DNA from: Ceratopteris richardii
Taxonomy: Eukaryota > Streptophyta > Polypodiopsida > Polypodiales > Pteridaceae
DNA: 64,000 nucleotides
Direction of reading: 5' to 3'
Assembly (NCBI GenBank): GCA_020310875.1
Contig: MU260073.1
Coordinates: 404,501 to 468,500 of the forward strand
Part shown: positions 9,715-19,958 of the stretch, one piece after another
How positions within the stretch are numbered: position 1 is the stretch's first letter
How the letters are laid out: every line of letters begins with the position of its first letter
Notes under the pieces: model-generated
Seen by the model: only the letters and a program-made list of their open reading frames with translations
What the model was told of the DNA's origin: nothing
Databases searched by the model: none
Program-made: the position numbers and the translations under genes

Positions 9715-10604
9715 GCAATGAGAAAAGAGTGGCCGAGTGCCCCCCGTTTTTGGGAATTGCAGTGTATTGTTTGAGAAGGCCCCGTTTGGGGGTTGTAAAC
9801 GTATTGTGTGAGTGTGTATGTTGTTGAGACGATCAATCCTGCTCTGTTCTGTTCTGTGCTCTGTCTAGTCGTTTATTCGCACATTAATACAGAGTTACGA
9901 ATCAGTTGTATTGCGTTACGAATCTGTTCGGTAATGATTAAGTGTGTCTCTGAGTGTTATCAAGTACAGTATGTTGTTTGTCAGTTCTTCGGCGGAGCAA
10001 GGGAGCGTGAAAAGTAGTTCCGAACTATTTGTCTGTTAGCGTTTTCTGTAAGTGACTGAATTTGATACCGTAGTCTACATTCACTGATGATTCCGATCAG
10101 AGGAAGACTAGCATCTGTAATGGTCTGGATGAGAGTAGGACACCGTTAAGTTTATGGTTAGTCGTTTGTTATTAGGAGATTGGTTGTTCGAGTTTAGCAT
10201 ACGATGAGTCCTCATAACTTCAAGGTATAATGTCTGGTTGGTATACCTATCTACTCTGAAGAAGTACGTATTAGGTGACCTTCGTTACTGAAGTATATTT
10301 GCTCATAAAATAAGTAACCGGACTGCTGCCCAAATACTATAGCAGGATCAGTCCTGAAGTTCTAATTCCAGTACACTGAACAGTCTTCCGTTGTTCAGAG
10401 TTGGACACTGAGCTAAGAACGGGATAACATTTATGATTGTGTGATGAGTTGGGAAAATAGTACAGGGCCTCTGTCTAACAGACCCCTACCACTCCCAAGG
10501 ACCCACGCGGCTAAGAGATAATTTACGGTTAGGAAAGATTCGAAACGGCTGAACTTGAAGTACTTTGAGCTTGAAGTCGGAAGTAGCGATTAACGTTTAA
10601 CAAG

Positions 10605-11650
10605 TATCAATAGACACAGATAGGATTTAAACCATCACTGAGTTTCCAAAACCTGAAAATGTGAAAGAACTATAAGCCTTCATGAGCCATGGTGGATAGT
10701 AGATACTTTTTATCTACATTTGTGCTATCATAGAAAAACCTTTTTATATTTGTTAACTAACTTTGAATGTATAAGGATTTTGAAGCTTCACTTTAGAGCT
10801 AAAACAACATTTTTATTTAGCCCCCATACTGACTCCATCGAATAGGAACAAGATGTTTCATGTTCATGTGGATGCATCTGATTAGACTATTGGATGTGTG
10901 CTAACAGAACCATAGGTGAATGTAATCTAAAATTACCCATACCCTACACCAATAGATAATTAAATGAAATAGAAGGAAACTATACAACAATTGAACAAGA
11001 GGAATTAGGTATAGTTTATGCAGCCCAGAAATTAAGACACTATGTTTTGGCCAACAAGTTTAAGTTCTTCACTCATCATGAAGCCTTACTTTACTTGGTA
11101 AATAAATCTTGTAATACTAGACATTTAGTAAGTTTTTTCCTCTTATGAATGGAGTATGAGTTTGAAGTGTAGTTAGGAGAGGTAAAGCAAACTTAGAACC
11201 CAACCATCTTTCTAGAATAACCTCGAAGAATCTCCACAAGGTGTGCTTGAAAAACTTTTGATACATCACATAAGTATATAAGAACTAAAGATAATGATGT
11301 GACATGATCACAATGGTACCCATTTTTAGTAGGAAGTCTATACCAATAGGATAGAAGAGACATCTTTTCTTCTTGTGTTGATGATGAAGAACATGAAAGC
11401 CTTCTACAGAAAGCTCACATCTATACCAATAGGATAGAAGATACATCTCATCTTCTTGTGTTGATGATGTCAAACATGAAATCCTACTACAAAAAGCTCA
11501 CATAAGATTTCTAGTTCACCATCATTATAAGCAACAAAGTTTGCAAAATTTGAGATGCTTCTGGGTTTATTGGCCTTGTATGTAAACAAATGTACACATG
11601 TTATTGAAGAAATGTCCTTCATGCACGAATTGACATCCAATGGAACATGC
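10605..11650 (+). pseudogene. Gypsy relic: RT end, RNase H, start of integrase (B-like)
   Basis: Broken frames match element B in order: the RT connection (like KEVQAFM, near 10660), FHVHVDASD-like RNase H (about 10860), a TIEQEELG segment (about 10990), a KLRHYVLANKFKFF-like stretch (about 11030), then the linker and the YWP/CPSC zinc segment of integrase (about 11560-11620). Stops occur every few dozen codons and there are several shifts. It lies directly after the E1 LTR, so E1 probably inserted into or beside it. An internal 83-bp duplication is listed separately. Confidence 0.7.
11337..11502 (+). repeat. 83-bp tandem duplication inside the gypsy relic
   Basis: Two adjacent 83-bp units (11337-11419 and 11420-11502), each starting TCTATACCAATAGGATAGAA and ending AAGCTCACA, about 85-90% alike by eye. 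They repeat part of the RNase H-integrase linker. Confidence 0.85.
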
Positions 11651-11659
11651 GACTCTCTA

Positions 11660-12800
11660 CCATGTCTCATTCGAGCCAGAGTGGAGCACTCCATTGGTGG
11701 AATGCTTAAAATCAAGAGCTTTTCTCTTAGAAACTACTCCAACTATACAAATAATCCTAGATCAAGAAGCTCTAGAATATGTATTGAGTGTTGATAACTT
11801 GTATAGATGAGGTAGAGAAGGTGATTTGAGATCGTGCATACATGAGAGTGATTACTTGAAGATCATAAATTTGCACTTAGTGCCATTTTTGGTGGACACT
11901 TTTTACTTGATCGTTTGAGTAAGACCATCTTATTCTCAAGTCTTTTGTGGCCACTCTTCACACGGATGCACATACCCATGTGAAGAGATGTGACCCTTTC
12001 TAGAGAGAAATATCCTATATGATGTGATGAAATGTCTCTTAGATTGATCATGGAAGGATGTGCTTTACCTAAATAGGGTATAGATTTCATAGAATAATCA
12101 ATCCCTACAAGAAGTGCACATGCAAAATACATTATTGCCGCCAACGAATATTTAACCAAGTGGCTCGAAGTAAAGGATACATAAAAGAATGATGCTGCGA
12201 TGACAAAAATATTCTTATTCAAGAATGTATTCACGAGATATGGATTACACATTCAGTTGGCTAGCAATTGAGGAACTCATTTCTTGAATGAATTCATTGA
12301 ATATCTGCTTCAAGGTTTCATGGTTATACAAAAGAAGTCAGTCCCATATCACCTACAAGAAAACAGATAGGTTGAGTAGAAATAAGCTTCTATTGAATGT
12401 GGTGACTAAGCTTGATGATAACAAATGCTTTGATTAGGACAAATAGCTACACCATTCTATAATCTTATATTGTGGCCTACAAGACCATGTTCAATGCCAC
12501 CCCTATGTTGTTACCATTGTAATTCCTTATGCCCACACTAAAGGTAGCACAAGAGCATCAATGTGAAGGGCATGAGTCATCTTCTAGGGTCATGGATCAA
12601 GAAAAATCAAGAGAGAGGAGACTACGCATTGTAGTAGTCATATATGCAACTAAGAAGAGGAAAGGCCTACTTCGATATCCATGTTATTAAATTCCTTAAA
12701 CTTGGAGACCTAATATTGGTATACACATTGAAACACACATGCTCGAAATTGGAATAGCATGAAAATGGGCTGATGCTCATGAATAGGATTTCCACAAGAA
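11660..12800 (+). pseudogene. Gypsy integrase relic
   Basis: A second integrase, distinct from that ending at 11650: GGHFLLDRLSKTIL-like zinc domain (about 11890-11930), a YIIAANEYLTKWLE-like core (about 12130-12170), FTRYGLHIQ and N.GTHFLNEFIEYLL (about 12230-12310), SVPYHLQENR (about 12345). The tail is hard to follow beyond 12500. All in broken + frames. The 129-codon open frame on the other strand at 11863-12252 is its antisense shadow. Confidence 0.65.
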
Positions 12801-12959
12801 GTGTTGCTCAATAAGCCATCCTAGAACGTGAAGTTTTATCAAGCTACATTAGTGGATAAAATTGTATTAAGAACCCTTAAGAGATGAAATGCTCACAAGA
12901 TTCAATAAGGCCAAGAAGCATAAGGAAGAAAAACAAAAAAATTAGGGAAGAAGCCTAAG

Positions 12960-13440
12960 TAGAGGCTATAGAGTGGATTAAAAGATCAAGCTATGATATC
13001 AAGGATTATTCCTCAATCCTCAAGCCCCAGGTTACCACATGGAAATATGCCATCATTATAGACACACCGATTCTATGATTATAGATAGAAAAATATTCAT
13101 TTTAGTTGAGGTAGAAGTAAGTGCTAACGCCAAGATTATTAAAGCTTTGATAGACTCAGGTGCAACCACTAGCACCATCTAACACTCATGTTGTCAACAA
13201 TTGGGTATACTTGTGAGCCCAATTGAAACCTATCTCGTTGGGTTAGGTCATATAGAAATCCCTTGCTCAAGCAACGTGGAAGCTAACCTTCTCCTCCATG
13301 ATATTCTAATGAATAGTCAACTCTTGGTTTTTCATGTTGAAGATCTTACAGAGCCTTTTGTATTGGGTAAAGGATGGCTATACAACCACGTAATAGACTT
13401 AAGCCTTAGGAAAGGACTTCTCTAGCTTTTGGTTAACAAG
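12960..13440 (+). pseudogene. Gypsy aspartic protease relic
   Basis: VEVEVSANAKIIKALIDSGATTS gives the retropepsin motif in outline, with the catalytic Asp at 13153-13155. After one TAA near 13182 the frame continues to 13425 with LLVFHVEDLTEPFVLGKGWL, the usual flap-to-end part (F.LG..WL). Protease after integrase means a separate element fragment, not a continuation of the one before. Confidence 0.65.
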
Positions 13441-13589
13441 TAGTGCCTCACAATGGAAATTGAGAGTCTTATTCCTCACAAGATTTCTTCTAATGATACC
13501 CCACACATTTGCATGTGTGTATGATTATGTTGTGTATAATTCCTCACTATTGGAGGAATCTCATAGGTGGTCAAAAAAGCATGAATTCA

Positions 13590-14170
13590 AAGTGATAAAA
13601 TATTAGTGAAAGGACAAAGAGTGTGGTAAAATGGAAGCACAAGCATGGAAGTAAAGGAGGATGGAGTCATATTTTTTGCAATGACCAGTTCCACATTGTA
13701 AAAGAAAAGTAGTACTCAAGCTTCCTTCATGAACATAATTAGAATAACCACACAAAATTTCATAATTTAATGACATCTCCTTAGCCTCCAAATAGCTTCA
13801 ATATACTAGTTTTAAAGCTAGGTTGGACACTATAGTGTGGAAAGAGCTCGTAAAAAGTCTATATAGGTGAAAGAGCTCTCTCTTGTAATTGTTATTTAGT
13901 TAAATATAAAAAATCTTGTGAGCTTTGTACTCTTAGCTTGAGAAAAAGAAGAGCTTCTTGGAGCACATTGCCTATTGCCTCCTCATGAGTGTGTGTGTGT
14001 GCATGCATATATGCATCTATGTGTGTGTTTGTCTCTCTCTCTTGTTATGGGTGCATGTACCTCCATCTTGTTGCATATGATCTTCGTACCATTGATTGCT
14101 CCCTCCATGGATTTAAACATTTCTTTATTTTCTTTTGCATGTGGGATATGATGACATGGGCAATAATGCT
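13590..14170 (+). repeat. Old family-B LTR (+) with decayed PBS
   Basis: The sequence parallels the LTR at 16398-17007: a GCACAAGCATGGAAG block, the segment ending in GGTTGGACACTA, a TATATAGG box near 13851, a GAGCTCTCTC motif and a GT-rich stretch. It is followed at 14173-14190 by TGGTGTCGTTGTGTAGGA, a decayed form of the tRNA-Asp PBS, and then GTGATGGTAAG as in element B. This marks the 5' end of an old B-family element whose body is lost after about 14290. Confidence 0.6.
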
Positions 14171-14289
14171 TTTGGTGTCGTTGTGTAGGACCTTCTTATC
14201 AGATGCATGTGATGGTAAGTTTTTACATGAGGTATGTATTTTTGGTGCTTTTGTGCTCGTGATTTGAGTGCATACCTTTCATTCATCAT

Positions 14290-14790
14290 CATTACTCTTT
14301 ACAAGGACGAGTATCACGTCAAGGAGCTTCACTCCTTAATTCTCAATCCATAGAGATGTGAGGATGATATGATGATTGTGAGTGAATGAAGTGAGTGAAG
14401 GTGAAGGTTAGAAGCACTCAAGATGCACACACACATAAGGTAGTGGCAAAGAATATGAGCAATGGAAAGAGATTGATATCTATTACAACATAAAATCTTT
14501 GTCCTCAAAAATCCTGCTAAGCTCCCCCCCGAAAAAAAAGAGCTCTCTAGCTCTATTTAAAGTTTTGTACTAGCTTTGGCTATTTTTAGACGTAGTGTGT
14601 GACAAAGCTAAAATAGGTTCTAAATCTTATTTGAGGTACCTTATGAGCTCCAGAAATTATGAAAATTTGTATATAGACTCTACCTAAGGTCCTCAAACTC
14701 AATGACTCCTTGATTTGCACAAAATGGATCACTCGAATGGAAAATTGGGTGTTTATATTTACAAAATTAATGATAAAAGTCATTGTTTTA
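14290..14790 (-). repeat. Old family-B LTR, inverted
   Basis: Read on the minus strand this matches the B LTR: ATTTTCATAATTTCTGGAGC, a TATTTTAGC...ACAC block, TTTAAATAGAGC, GCTAGAGAGCTC and a G-rich run, then CCTCACATCTCTATGGATTG near its end. It faces the LTR at 13590-14170, so the two form an inverted pair. The outer end is unclear. Confidence 0.55.
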
Positions 14791-16397
14791 ATATTTGAAA
14801 AGTATGAATTAATGCCACTGTTTTGCGCACATGCCTTGCTTTTCTTGATTCATAAGCTTTTGCACCTTCTATATCTGCTTCCTCTAGCATGATCTTGGCA
14901 TTGTGCATGAACACTCCCCTCTCTCTCATGTCTCTCGTCCCTGACATACTCTTGTTGAAGGGAGTGATCTACATGGTTATGTAGGAGGTCCATTACTAAG
15001 GAGTGTTCATTCACTCAGATCCCTTTGGTTAGATATACTCAAGTTTGGGCCAATCAATCAGAGCGAGTCTATCCACTTGTGTGCAGAGTATTGCAAGGTT
15101 TCAAATGCAAATAATTGTAGCAAATGAGTAAGCCTTGATATAAGAACCTTGGAGTGGTAGTGCCATGTGTATAGCAAGCTTACAATAGTCAAGAAGGTAC
15201 TTCACTCGGTAGTGCCATGCATAGTATACTTTTATTGATGGTATTGTGCTCATATCATATACAAGGTCAAGGTTACCATGTTTGAAGCCTGGTGTTGAGA
15301 TGTGCGGTGCCTTGAATTTTTAAAAAACTCTAAGGGTTGTCAACATCAAGTAAAAATATCTATTTGCATCCATGCCACATCGTCTATCATTCTATGTAAT
15401 TGTGGGAGCCAATGACAAATTGTAGCCATCATGTATGCAATTGTAGGTGGTCCTTGTGGTGGTGCAAGATAAGGGTAGTTGATTCAATCTTGGCACTTAT
15501 CATTCTTTATTTTAATGGCCAAAGTTGGACAAGTTCTTCTTCTAGGGATGGGACATAGCACAGATTGTATAAAATGTGAAGGGGGGCCTTATTCCATGTC
15601 TACATTGTCTCATGGCACTCTTGTAGTAATTGGGATCACCAATTCGGTTGAAAAATTGTACCACTGTGCACCTCTAAAAGTAGGTCTTCAAGTTCAAATT
15701 GTGTAGCAAAGGTGGTTATCTTTGTTGTGATGCATTTGATTTCTTAATTATATTGAGCCATAATCATAGAAAATAGGGCATGCATTGGAACTCATTAGTA
15801 GAGATATATTTTCATGGCACAGCCTAACTTTATAACTTATTACTCGATAACTACCATGGCTTGTAGTTGTGCTTCTATGCATGCAAAATGTGTTCAGCCT
15901 AGTTCCTCAACTAGTTTCATCCATGCAAGCCATGGTGGCTCAAAGGTGTCCCTACTGTCATAGGTAACTCAGCCTCTAATTGCTATTTGAGGAGTTCCAT
16001 CCATGCAAGCCATGATAGCTCAAAGGTATCCCTACCTTCATAGGTAGCTCGGCCTCCAATTGATAATTGAGGCTCATATTCTTCTTCAAAAGACTCCTTG
16101 AGAAGGATTTGGATCAGCTCCTTTGGTTCGAGGACGTCCCATGGAGATGTGGACCTTTCTAGTGAGAGTCGTTATGCTAACTCTTATTTCACTTTTGCTA
16201 CATGGTGCCAAATATATTCTAATTCTACCAGTGTCGCTTCAAGAATGATTGACATTGATGTGGATGGCTCCTCCGGGATGGGTGTAGGGAGGGTTGCTTG
16301 TGTCTTGTGTAATGCTTCACATTCTTTTAGATAATTTATCATGCGGCTCCAAGAGACTGGTATAATCTTCCTGAATAATCTTTATGCTTTTGTGTGC
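14791..16397. other. Non-coding or unrecognised DNA
   Basis: About 1.6 kb without a gene I can name. It holds an 80-bp tandem duplication (15913-16072). A minus-strand stretch at about 15910-16330 reads mostly open (about 140 codons, a few stops) but matches nothing I recognise. A faint copia-like segment on the minus strand near 15550-15620 is too weak to annotate. Confidence 0.5.
15913..16072 (+). repeat. 80-bp tandem duplication
   Basis: Units 15913-15992 and 15993-16072 both begin AGTTYCATCCATGCAAGCCA and end TTGAGG, about 88% alike by eye. Confidence 0.85.
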
Positions 16398-17007
16398 TGT
16401 TGGAAATCAAGGTCAAGCACAAGCATGGAAGCACATCAGAAAGGTGGACACACACAAGAACAAGGAGCAAGTAGGGAGCTCCAAGAAGTACATGTCTAAT
16501 TTTTAGAAGAAACCCCTACAAAAATAGTGATTTCCATCACTAAAAACCATTGTAAATACCATTTCTATTTTTGTAACTCCATTTTGTTCAAGCAGAGGAG
16601 TCCTCAAGCTTGAGGAATATTAGAAGTATCATCCTACCAATTTTCATAATTTTTAGACTTCATTGAGCCCTCATATAAGCCCTGGAACCTAATTTTTAAC
16701 TAGGCCGGACACTAGGTTTGGCAGGGCCAAAACTAGTCAAACAACTATAAAAAGAGCTAGAGAGCTCATTTTGGGGGTTAGCTTGTTAGAGAATAGAGCT
16801 TTGTAAGAAAACTCTTTTGGCAATCGAAGCTTTTCATTGTTCCTCTCTTTGATCTTACCTTGTGCGCGTGTGTGTGTATGTGTATGCATGTTTGTGTGCT
16901 TTCACTCACGCACTTGTGCCTTCACTTGCTCGTGGTCTTCATACCAGTCCTCACGTCTCCGCGGATTGACAAGTAAAGGAGGTGGTGCTCATGCTTGAGC
17001 TACACCA
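16398..17007 (+). repeat. Element B 5' LTR
   Basis: TGTTGGAAATC at 16398 to CTACACCA at 17007, 610 bp, TG...CA ends. A TATAAAAAG box lies at about 16746-16754. The GT-rich tract and GCGGATTGACAAG near the end recur at 13990-14290, 14330-14420 (inverted) and 42470-42620, defining the family. The right limit is fixed by the adjoining PBS. Confidence 0.8.
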
Positions 17008-17012
17008 AATTT

Positions 17013-17030
17013 TGGCACCGTTGCCGGGGA
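17013..17030 (+). other. Element B primer-binding site (tRNA-Asp)
   Basis: TGGCACCGTTGCCGGGGA, one mismatch from the 18-nt complement of the plant tRNA-Asp 3' end. It begins 5 bases after the LTR. Minus-strand cDNA synthesis starts here. Confidence 0.9.
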
Positions 17031-17070
17031 GAGAGCTTCGAGGACGAGCGTTGTGATGGTAAGATCGTAA

Positions 17071-17195
17071 GTGATTTTCATGATTTTCAAGAGGTCTCCA
17101 AAACACGATTTTCAAGCTTCACTCAGCATCACGATCGTCTCAGTCTCTAGAATCGCGATTTTCATAGGTGATCAACATCGCGATTTTCATGATTT
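17071..17195 (+). repeat. 25-bp-period leader array, left part
   Basis: Degenerate units of ATCGCGATTTTCAT plus about 11 bases. The core octamer ATCGCGAT is self-complementary. Cores are at 17102 (variant), 17128 (variant), 17152 and 17177 (exact). The array resumes at 22311 after copia A1; without A1 and one TSD copy, the step across the junction is exactly 25 bp. Confidence 0.85.
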
Positions 17196-17425
17196 TGTTG
17201 GAGTTAGACGTCTGCGGAAGCACGCGAACAGCACAAGGAAGAGGAAGAAGCTTGGAGCACAACACACAAGACTGAATGTATTACTAGAGAATGTACAAAG
17301 ATAAGTAGCCCATTAGGGCAATAGGCGTATATACAAGCCGGGGGAAAAAAACCTCCTAAAGAGGGAAAAAAGTGCCCCGGCAGTCCTAGAGTGTTCACAC
17401 ACATCACTACCTAAATATATCAACA
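17196..17425 (-). repeat. A1 3' LTR
   Basis: TGTTGGAGTT at 17196 to ATATCAACA at 17425. On the minus strand it holds TTGTATATACGCC, the likely TATA box. The adjoining bases 17426-17438 read as a G-rich polypurine tract (AGGGGGGATT) on the minus strand. Confidence 0.95.
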
Positions 17426-17499
17426 AATCCCCCCTGGGAGTGATGCGCTGAACAAGGAGCTGGCACTCATGTATAAGGAAGTGCCGAGCTATGTGGAAA

Positions 17500-18156
17500 T
17501 CACTCCACAAAAGGAAGTAAGCCCAAAGCTTTGCGGAAAGCTTCAAACTTCTCCCTAGGCAGAGCCTTCGTGAAAAGGTCTGCAATGTTCTCCTGCGTGG
17601 GCACATATGCCAAGCTGATCTCCCCAGTTGAGAACCTCTCCCTGACATAGTGATAATGCACCTCAATGTGCTTAGTGCGAGCATGGAACACAGGGTTCCT
17701 CGCAACTGCTAATGCGCTCTGACTGTCAGTGAAGATGGTGGTGGCAGAAGACTGGCCAACACCCAAATCAGCCATAAGGCGTCTGAGCCACACACACTCA
17801 ACAGTCGCTATGAAAGCTGCCCTATACTCAGCCTCACAACTGGAAGTGGCCACAGTAGGCTGCTTCTTGCTCAACCAAGATATACATGAGCTACCAAGCA
17901 TGAAGCAAAAACCACTGGTGGACACACGAGTGTCATAGCAACCAGCCCAATCTGAGTCAGAAAAAGCATGCAAATCTGGCGGTAGTGATCCCCCCTTGGG
18001 ATAAAACAACCCAAGTAGCCGAGTACCACTCAAGTAGCGAAAGATGCGCTTAACCGCTTTCCAATGCGTGACTCCTAGGCAATGCATAAACCTGCTCATA
18101 TCTGTGAGACAGCAAACTGAATATCTGGCCGAGTAATGCATAAGTAAATCAAGCAT
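17500..18156 (-). CDS. A1 RNase H and polyprotein end
   Basis: Minus-strand frame with the usual copia RNase H blocks: AVKRIFRYLSGT, FSDSDWAGC, TSGFCFMLGSSCISW, SSCEAEYRAA, DSQSALAVARNP and KHIEVHYHYVRE, ending at LLPFVE about 75 bp before the LTR. It is off frame from the RT part, so a shift lies between 18156 and 18273. Catalytic Asp and Glu residues are kept. Confidence 0.88.
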   Translation of the reverse strand: MLDLLMHYSARYSVCCLTDMSRFMHCLGVTHWKAVKRIFRYLSGTRLLGLFYPKGGSLPPDLHAFSDSDWAGCYDTRVSTSGFCFMLGSSCISWLSKKQPTVATSSCEAEYRAAFIATVECVWLRRLMADLGVGQSSATTIFTDSQSALAVARNPVFHARTKHIEVHYHYVRERFSTGEISLAYVPTQENIADLFTKALPREKFEAFRKALGLLPFVE

Positions 18157-18272
18157 CCAACAGCCTGCTGATAGAGAACAGCATCAAATGCATCTCCAGC
18201 ATCATGAAGACTCAATCGTAAACCTGTCTCCATAGGAGTGGCAATAGGCTTACAGTCTTCAAGGCCAAAACG

Positions 18273-19958
18273 CTACAATAATGTGTCAATATATTTCGTT
18301 TGACACAAAGCCATTCCACCATCAACTTGCATAAACTGAATGCCCAAATAGTGATGCAAATGCCCCAAATCAGACATCTCAAATGAGGCATGCAAATCAG
18401 CCTTGAAATCAGCAATATGCTTCTCAAGAGGACCAGTGAGCAGCATGTCGTCTACATAGACAACAATGATCAAAAGCACATCATTAGCACGCTTAACATA
18501 TAAGGTGCTTTCAGTTGGACTGTTCTCAAAACCATGTGCAATCAGATAGGCATGTATTTTCTCATACCAAGCACGTGGTGCTTGCTTTAAACCATATAAC
18601 GCCTTCTTTAACCTGCACACCTGGTTTTCATGCCCTTTCTGCACAAAGCCACGGGGCTGAAAAACATACACTTCTTCATGCAAGTCACCATTCAGAAATG
18701 TTGTTTTAATGTCCAACTGATGTACATTCCAACCATGATGGGCTGCAAGTGCACAAATGCTCCGAACAGTAGTCATACGGCATGTAGGTGCAAAGGTCTC
18801 ATCAAAATCAATGCCTCTTTCCTGCGCATAACCCTTTGCAACAAGCCTAGCCTTATACCTGTCAACTGTACCATCAGGTTTACGCTTCAGCTTGTATACC
18901 CACTTAGTGCAAATGGCCTTCTTGCCAGGAGGCAAGTCACATAAAGACCATGTACCATTCTTCATTATAGCATCATATTCAGATTGCATAGCAGCCATCC
19001 AATTTTCTGAATTTTGTGCTTCATCAAAAGAAACAGGCTCATTATCATCACAGAGACTAGATGCAGCCATAGCATAGCAATCTGATGCAAAGGAGGTACT
19101 ATGAGAGCCTGAACGAGTACAATATGACAAAGGTGCATCTAATTTGCTGTCACGCAAAGTCTGCACCAGCCATTTTGGCATAGTTTTTGCCTGTTCAATA
19201 TCAGCTCTCTCATCAACAAGTGCATCATGTAAATCTGCATCAGAAATGGCATGATCTGCATCATCATATGAAACCTGCAAAGGCTGAGAAGTTGCCTCAT
19301 TAGGACCAGCGCTAGCCTGTCCACCTGTAAAAAGAGGCATCAAAGTATCATACATGTCTTTGGAGCTAACAGATGTCTCCTTAGTACATGAAAGCAATGG
19401 CTGAATAGCATCTTCCACAAAGACAACATCACGGCTAACCAGAATGCGTTTAGTCTGTGGATGATACAGACGATAGCCTTTACTTTCAGAACTGTACCCA
19501 ACAAAAATACATTTTACTGCCTTATCATCCAATTTTCTGCGATGTTGTTCAGGCACTAATGCATATGCCAAACAACCAAAAACACGCAGATGAGCAACAG
19601 ATGGCTTGCGGTCATGCCAAGCCTCATATGGAGTGATAGACTGCAACGCTTTCGTGGGACACCTGTTCAGTACATATGCTGCACACATGACAGCCTCAAG
19701 CCAGAAACTATGTGGTAAAGCCTGACTTTTGACCATGTACCTCGCCATCTCCATGAGTGACCTGTTCTTTCGTTCAGCAACTCCATTCTGTTGAGGTGTA
19801 TACGGCACTGTACACTGGTGTTTTATCCCACGTTCAGCCAGAAATGCATTAAAATCTGAAGACATATATTCCCCCCCTCGATCAGAACGGAGGGTGCCCA
19901 TTTTACATGCTGACAGATTTTCAGCCAAAACCAAAAACTGTTTGAAGCACATGAACAC
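18273..19958 (-). CDS. A1 integrase core and reverse transcriptase
   Basis: Continues the polyprotein after the frameshift. The third integrase catalytic residue is in LRSDRGGEYMSSDF, followed by YTPQQNGVAERKNRSL and the long integrase C-terminal region. RT begins near CTKWVYKLKRKPDG, with VHQLDIKTTFLNGDL and the YVDD box at 18447-18458. The frame ends at TAG 18273-18275, where relative A2 has CAA; RNase H follows in another frame. Confidence 0.9.
   Translation of the reverse strand: MFMCFKQFLVLAENLSACKMGTLRSDRGGEYMSSDFNAFLAERGIKHQCTVPYTPQQNGVAERKNRSLMEMARYMVKSQALPHSFWLEAVMCAAYVLNRCPTKALQSITPYEAWHDRKPSVAHLRVFGCLAYALVPEQHRRKLDDKAVKCIFVGYSSESKGYRLYHPQTKRILVSRDVVFVEDAIQPLLSCTKETSVSSKDMYDTLMPLFTGGQASAGPNEATSQPLQVSYDDADHAISDADLHDALVDERADIEQAKTMPKWLVQTLRDSKLDAPLSYCTRSGSHSTSFASDCYAMAASSLCDDNEPVSFDEAQNSENWMAAMQSEYDAIMKNGTWSLCDLPPGKKAICTKWVYKLKRKPDGTVDRYKARLVAKGYAQERGIDFDETFAPTCRMTTVRSICALAAHHGWNVHQLDIKTTFLNGDLHEEVYVFQPRGFVQKGHENQVCRLKKALYGLKQAPRAWYEKIHAYLIAHGFENSPTESTLYVKRANDVLLIIVVYVDDMLLTGPLEKHIADFKADLHASFEMSDLGHLHHYLGIQFMQVDGGMALCQTKYIDTLL

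Larger units (their letters stand above)
1..10602 (+). mobile_element. Ty3/gypsy LTR retrotransposon E1, 5' end outside window
   Basis: Seen: gag, aspartic protease, RT, RNase H and integrase in gypsy order (RT before integrase), then two extra coding regions, then a putative 3' LTR at 9473-10602. The 5' LTR and the start of gag lie beyond the left edge, so TSDs cannot be checked. The integrase ends without a chromodomain, which puts it outside the chromoviruses and nearer the plant lineages that carry extra 3' genes (Tat/Athila side); the exact lineage is inference. Damage is moderate: one stop in gag, two single-base frameshifts around RT, two TAG codons in the first extra gene and several breaks in the second. 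It was probably active more recently than the pol relics to its right. Confidence 0.9.
9473..10602 (+). repeat. E1 3' LTR (boundaries inferred)
   Basis: TGTTA at 9473 and TAACA ending at 10602 form the short inverted ends of an LTR of about 1.13 kb. Inside are a 59-bp tandem repeat, a TATATAAG box at 9707-9714 in the + sense, and a T/G-rich leader. Gypsy relic homology begins immediately after, at about 10605, consistent with insertion into an older element. No partner LTR lies in the window, so the limits rest on the terminal motif and on where foreign homology resumes. An alternative start at 9423, after a purine-rich run, is possible. Confidence 0.6.

Noticed and set aside
11863-12252. 129-codon minus-strand open frame
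   Set aside because: Antisense to a gypsy integrase relic that reads clearly, though broken, on the plus strand.
13989-14267. 92-codon Cys-rich plus-strand open frame
   Set aside because: Lies across the GT-rich end of an LTR and its decayed PBS; a by-product of the repeat.
15480-15706. Copia protease-like stretch on the minus strand
   Set aside because: Only a faint likeness to the LYVP..KKNL block, broken by stops and without an active-site motif.
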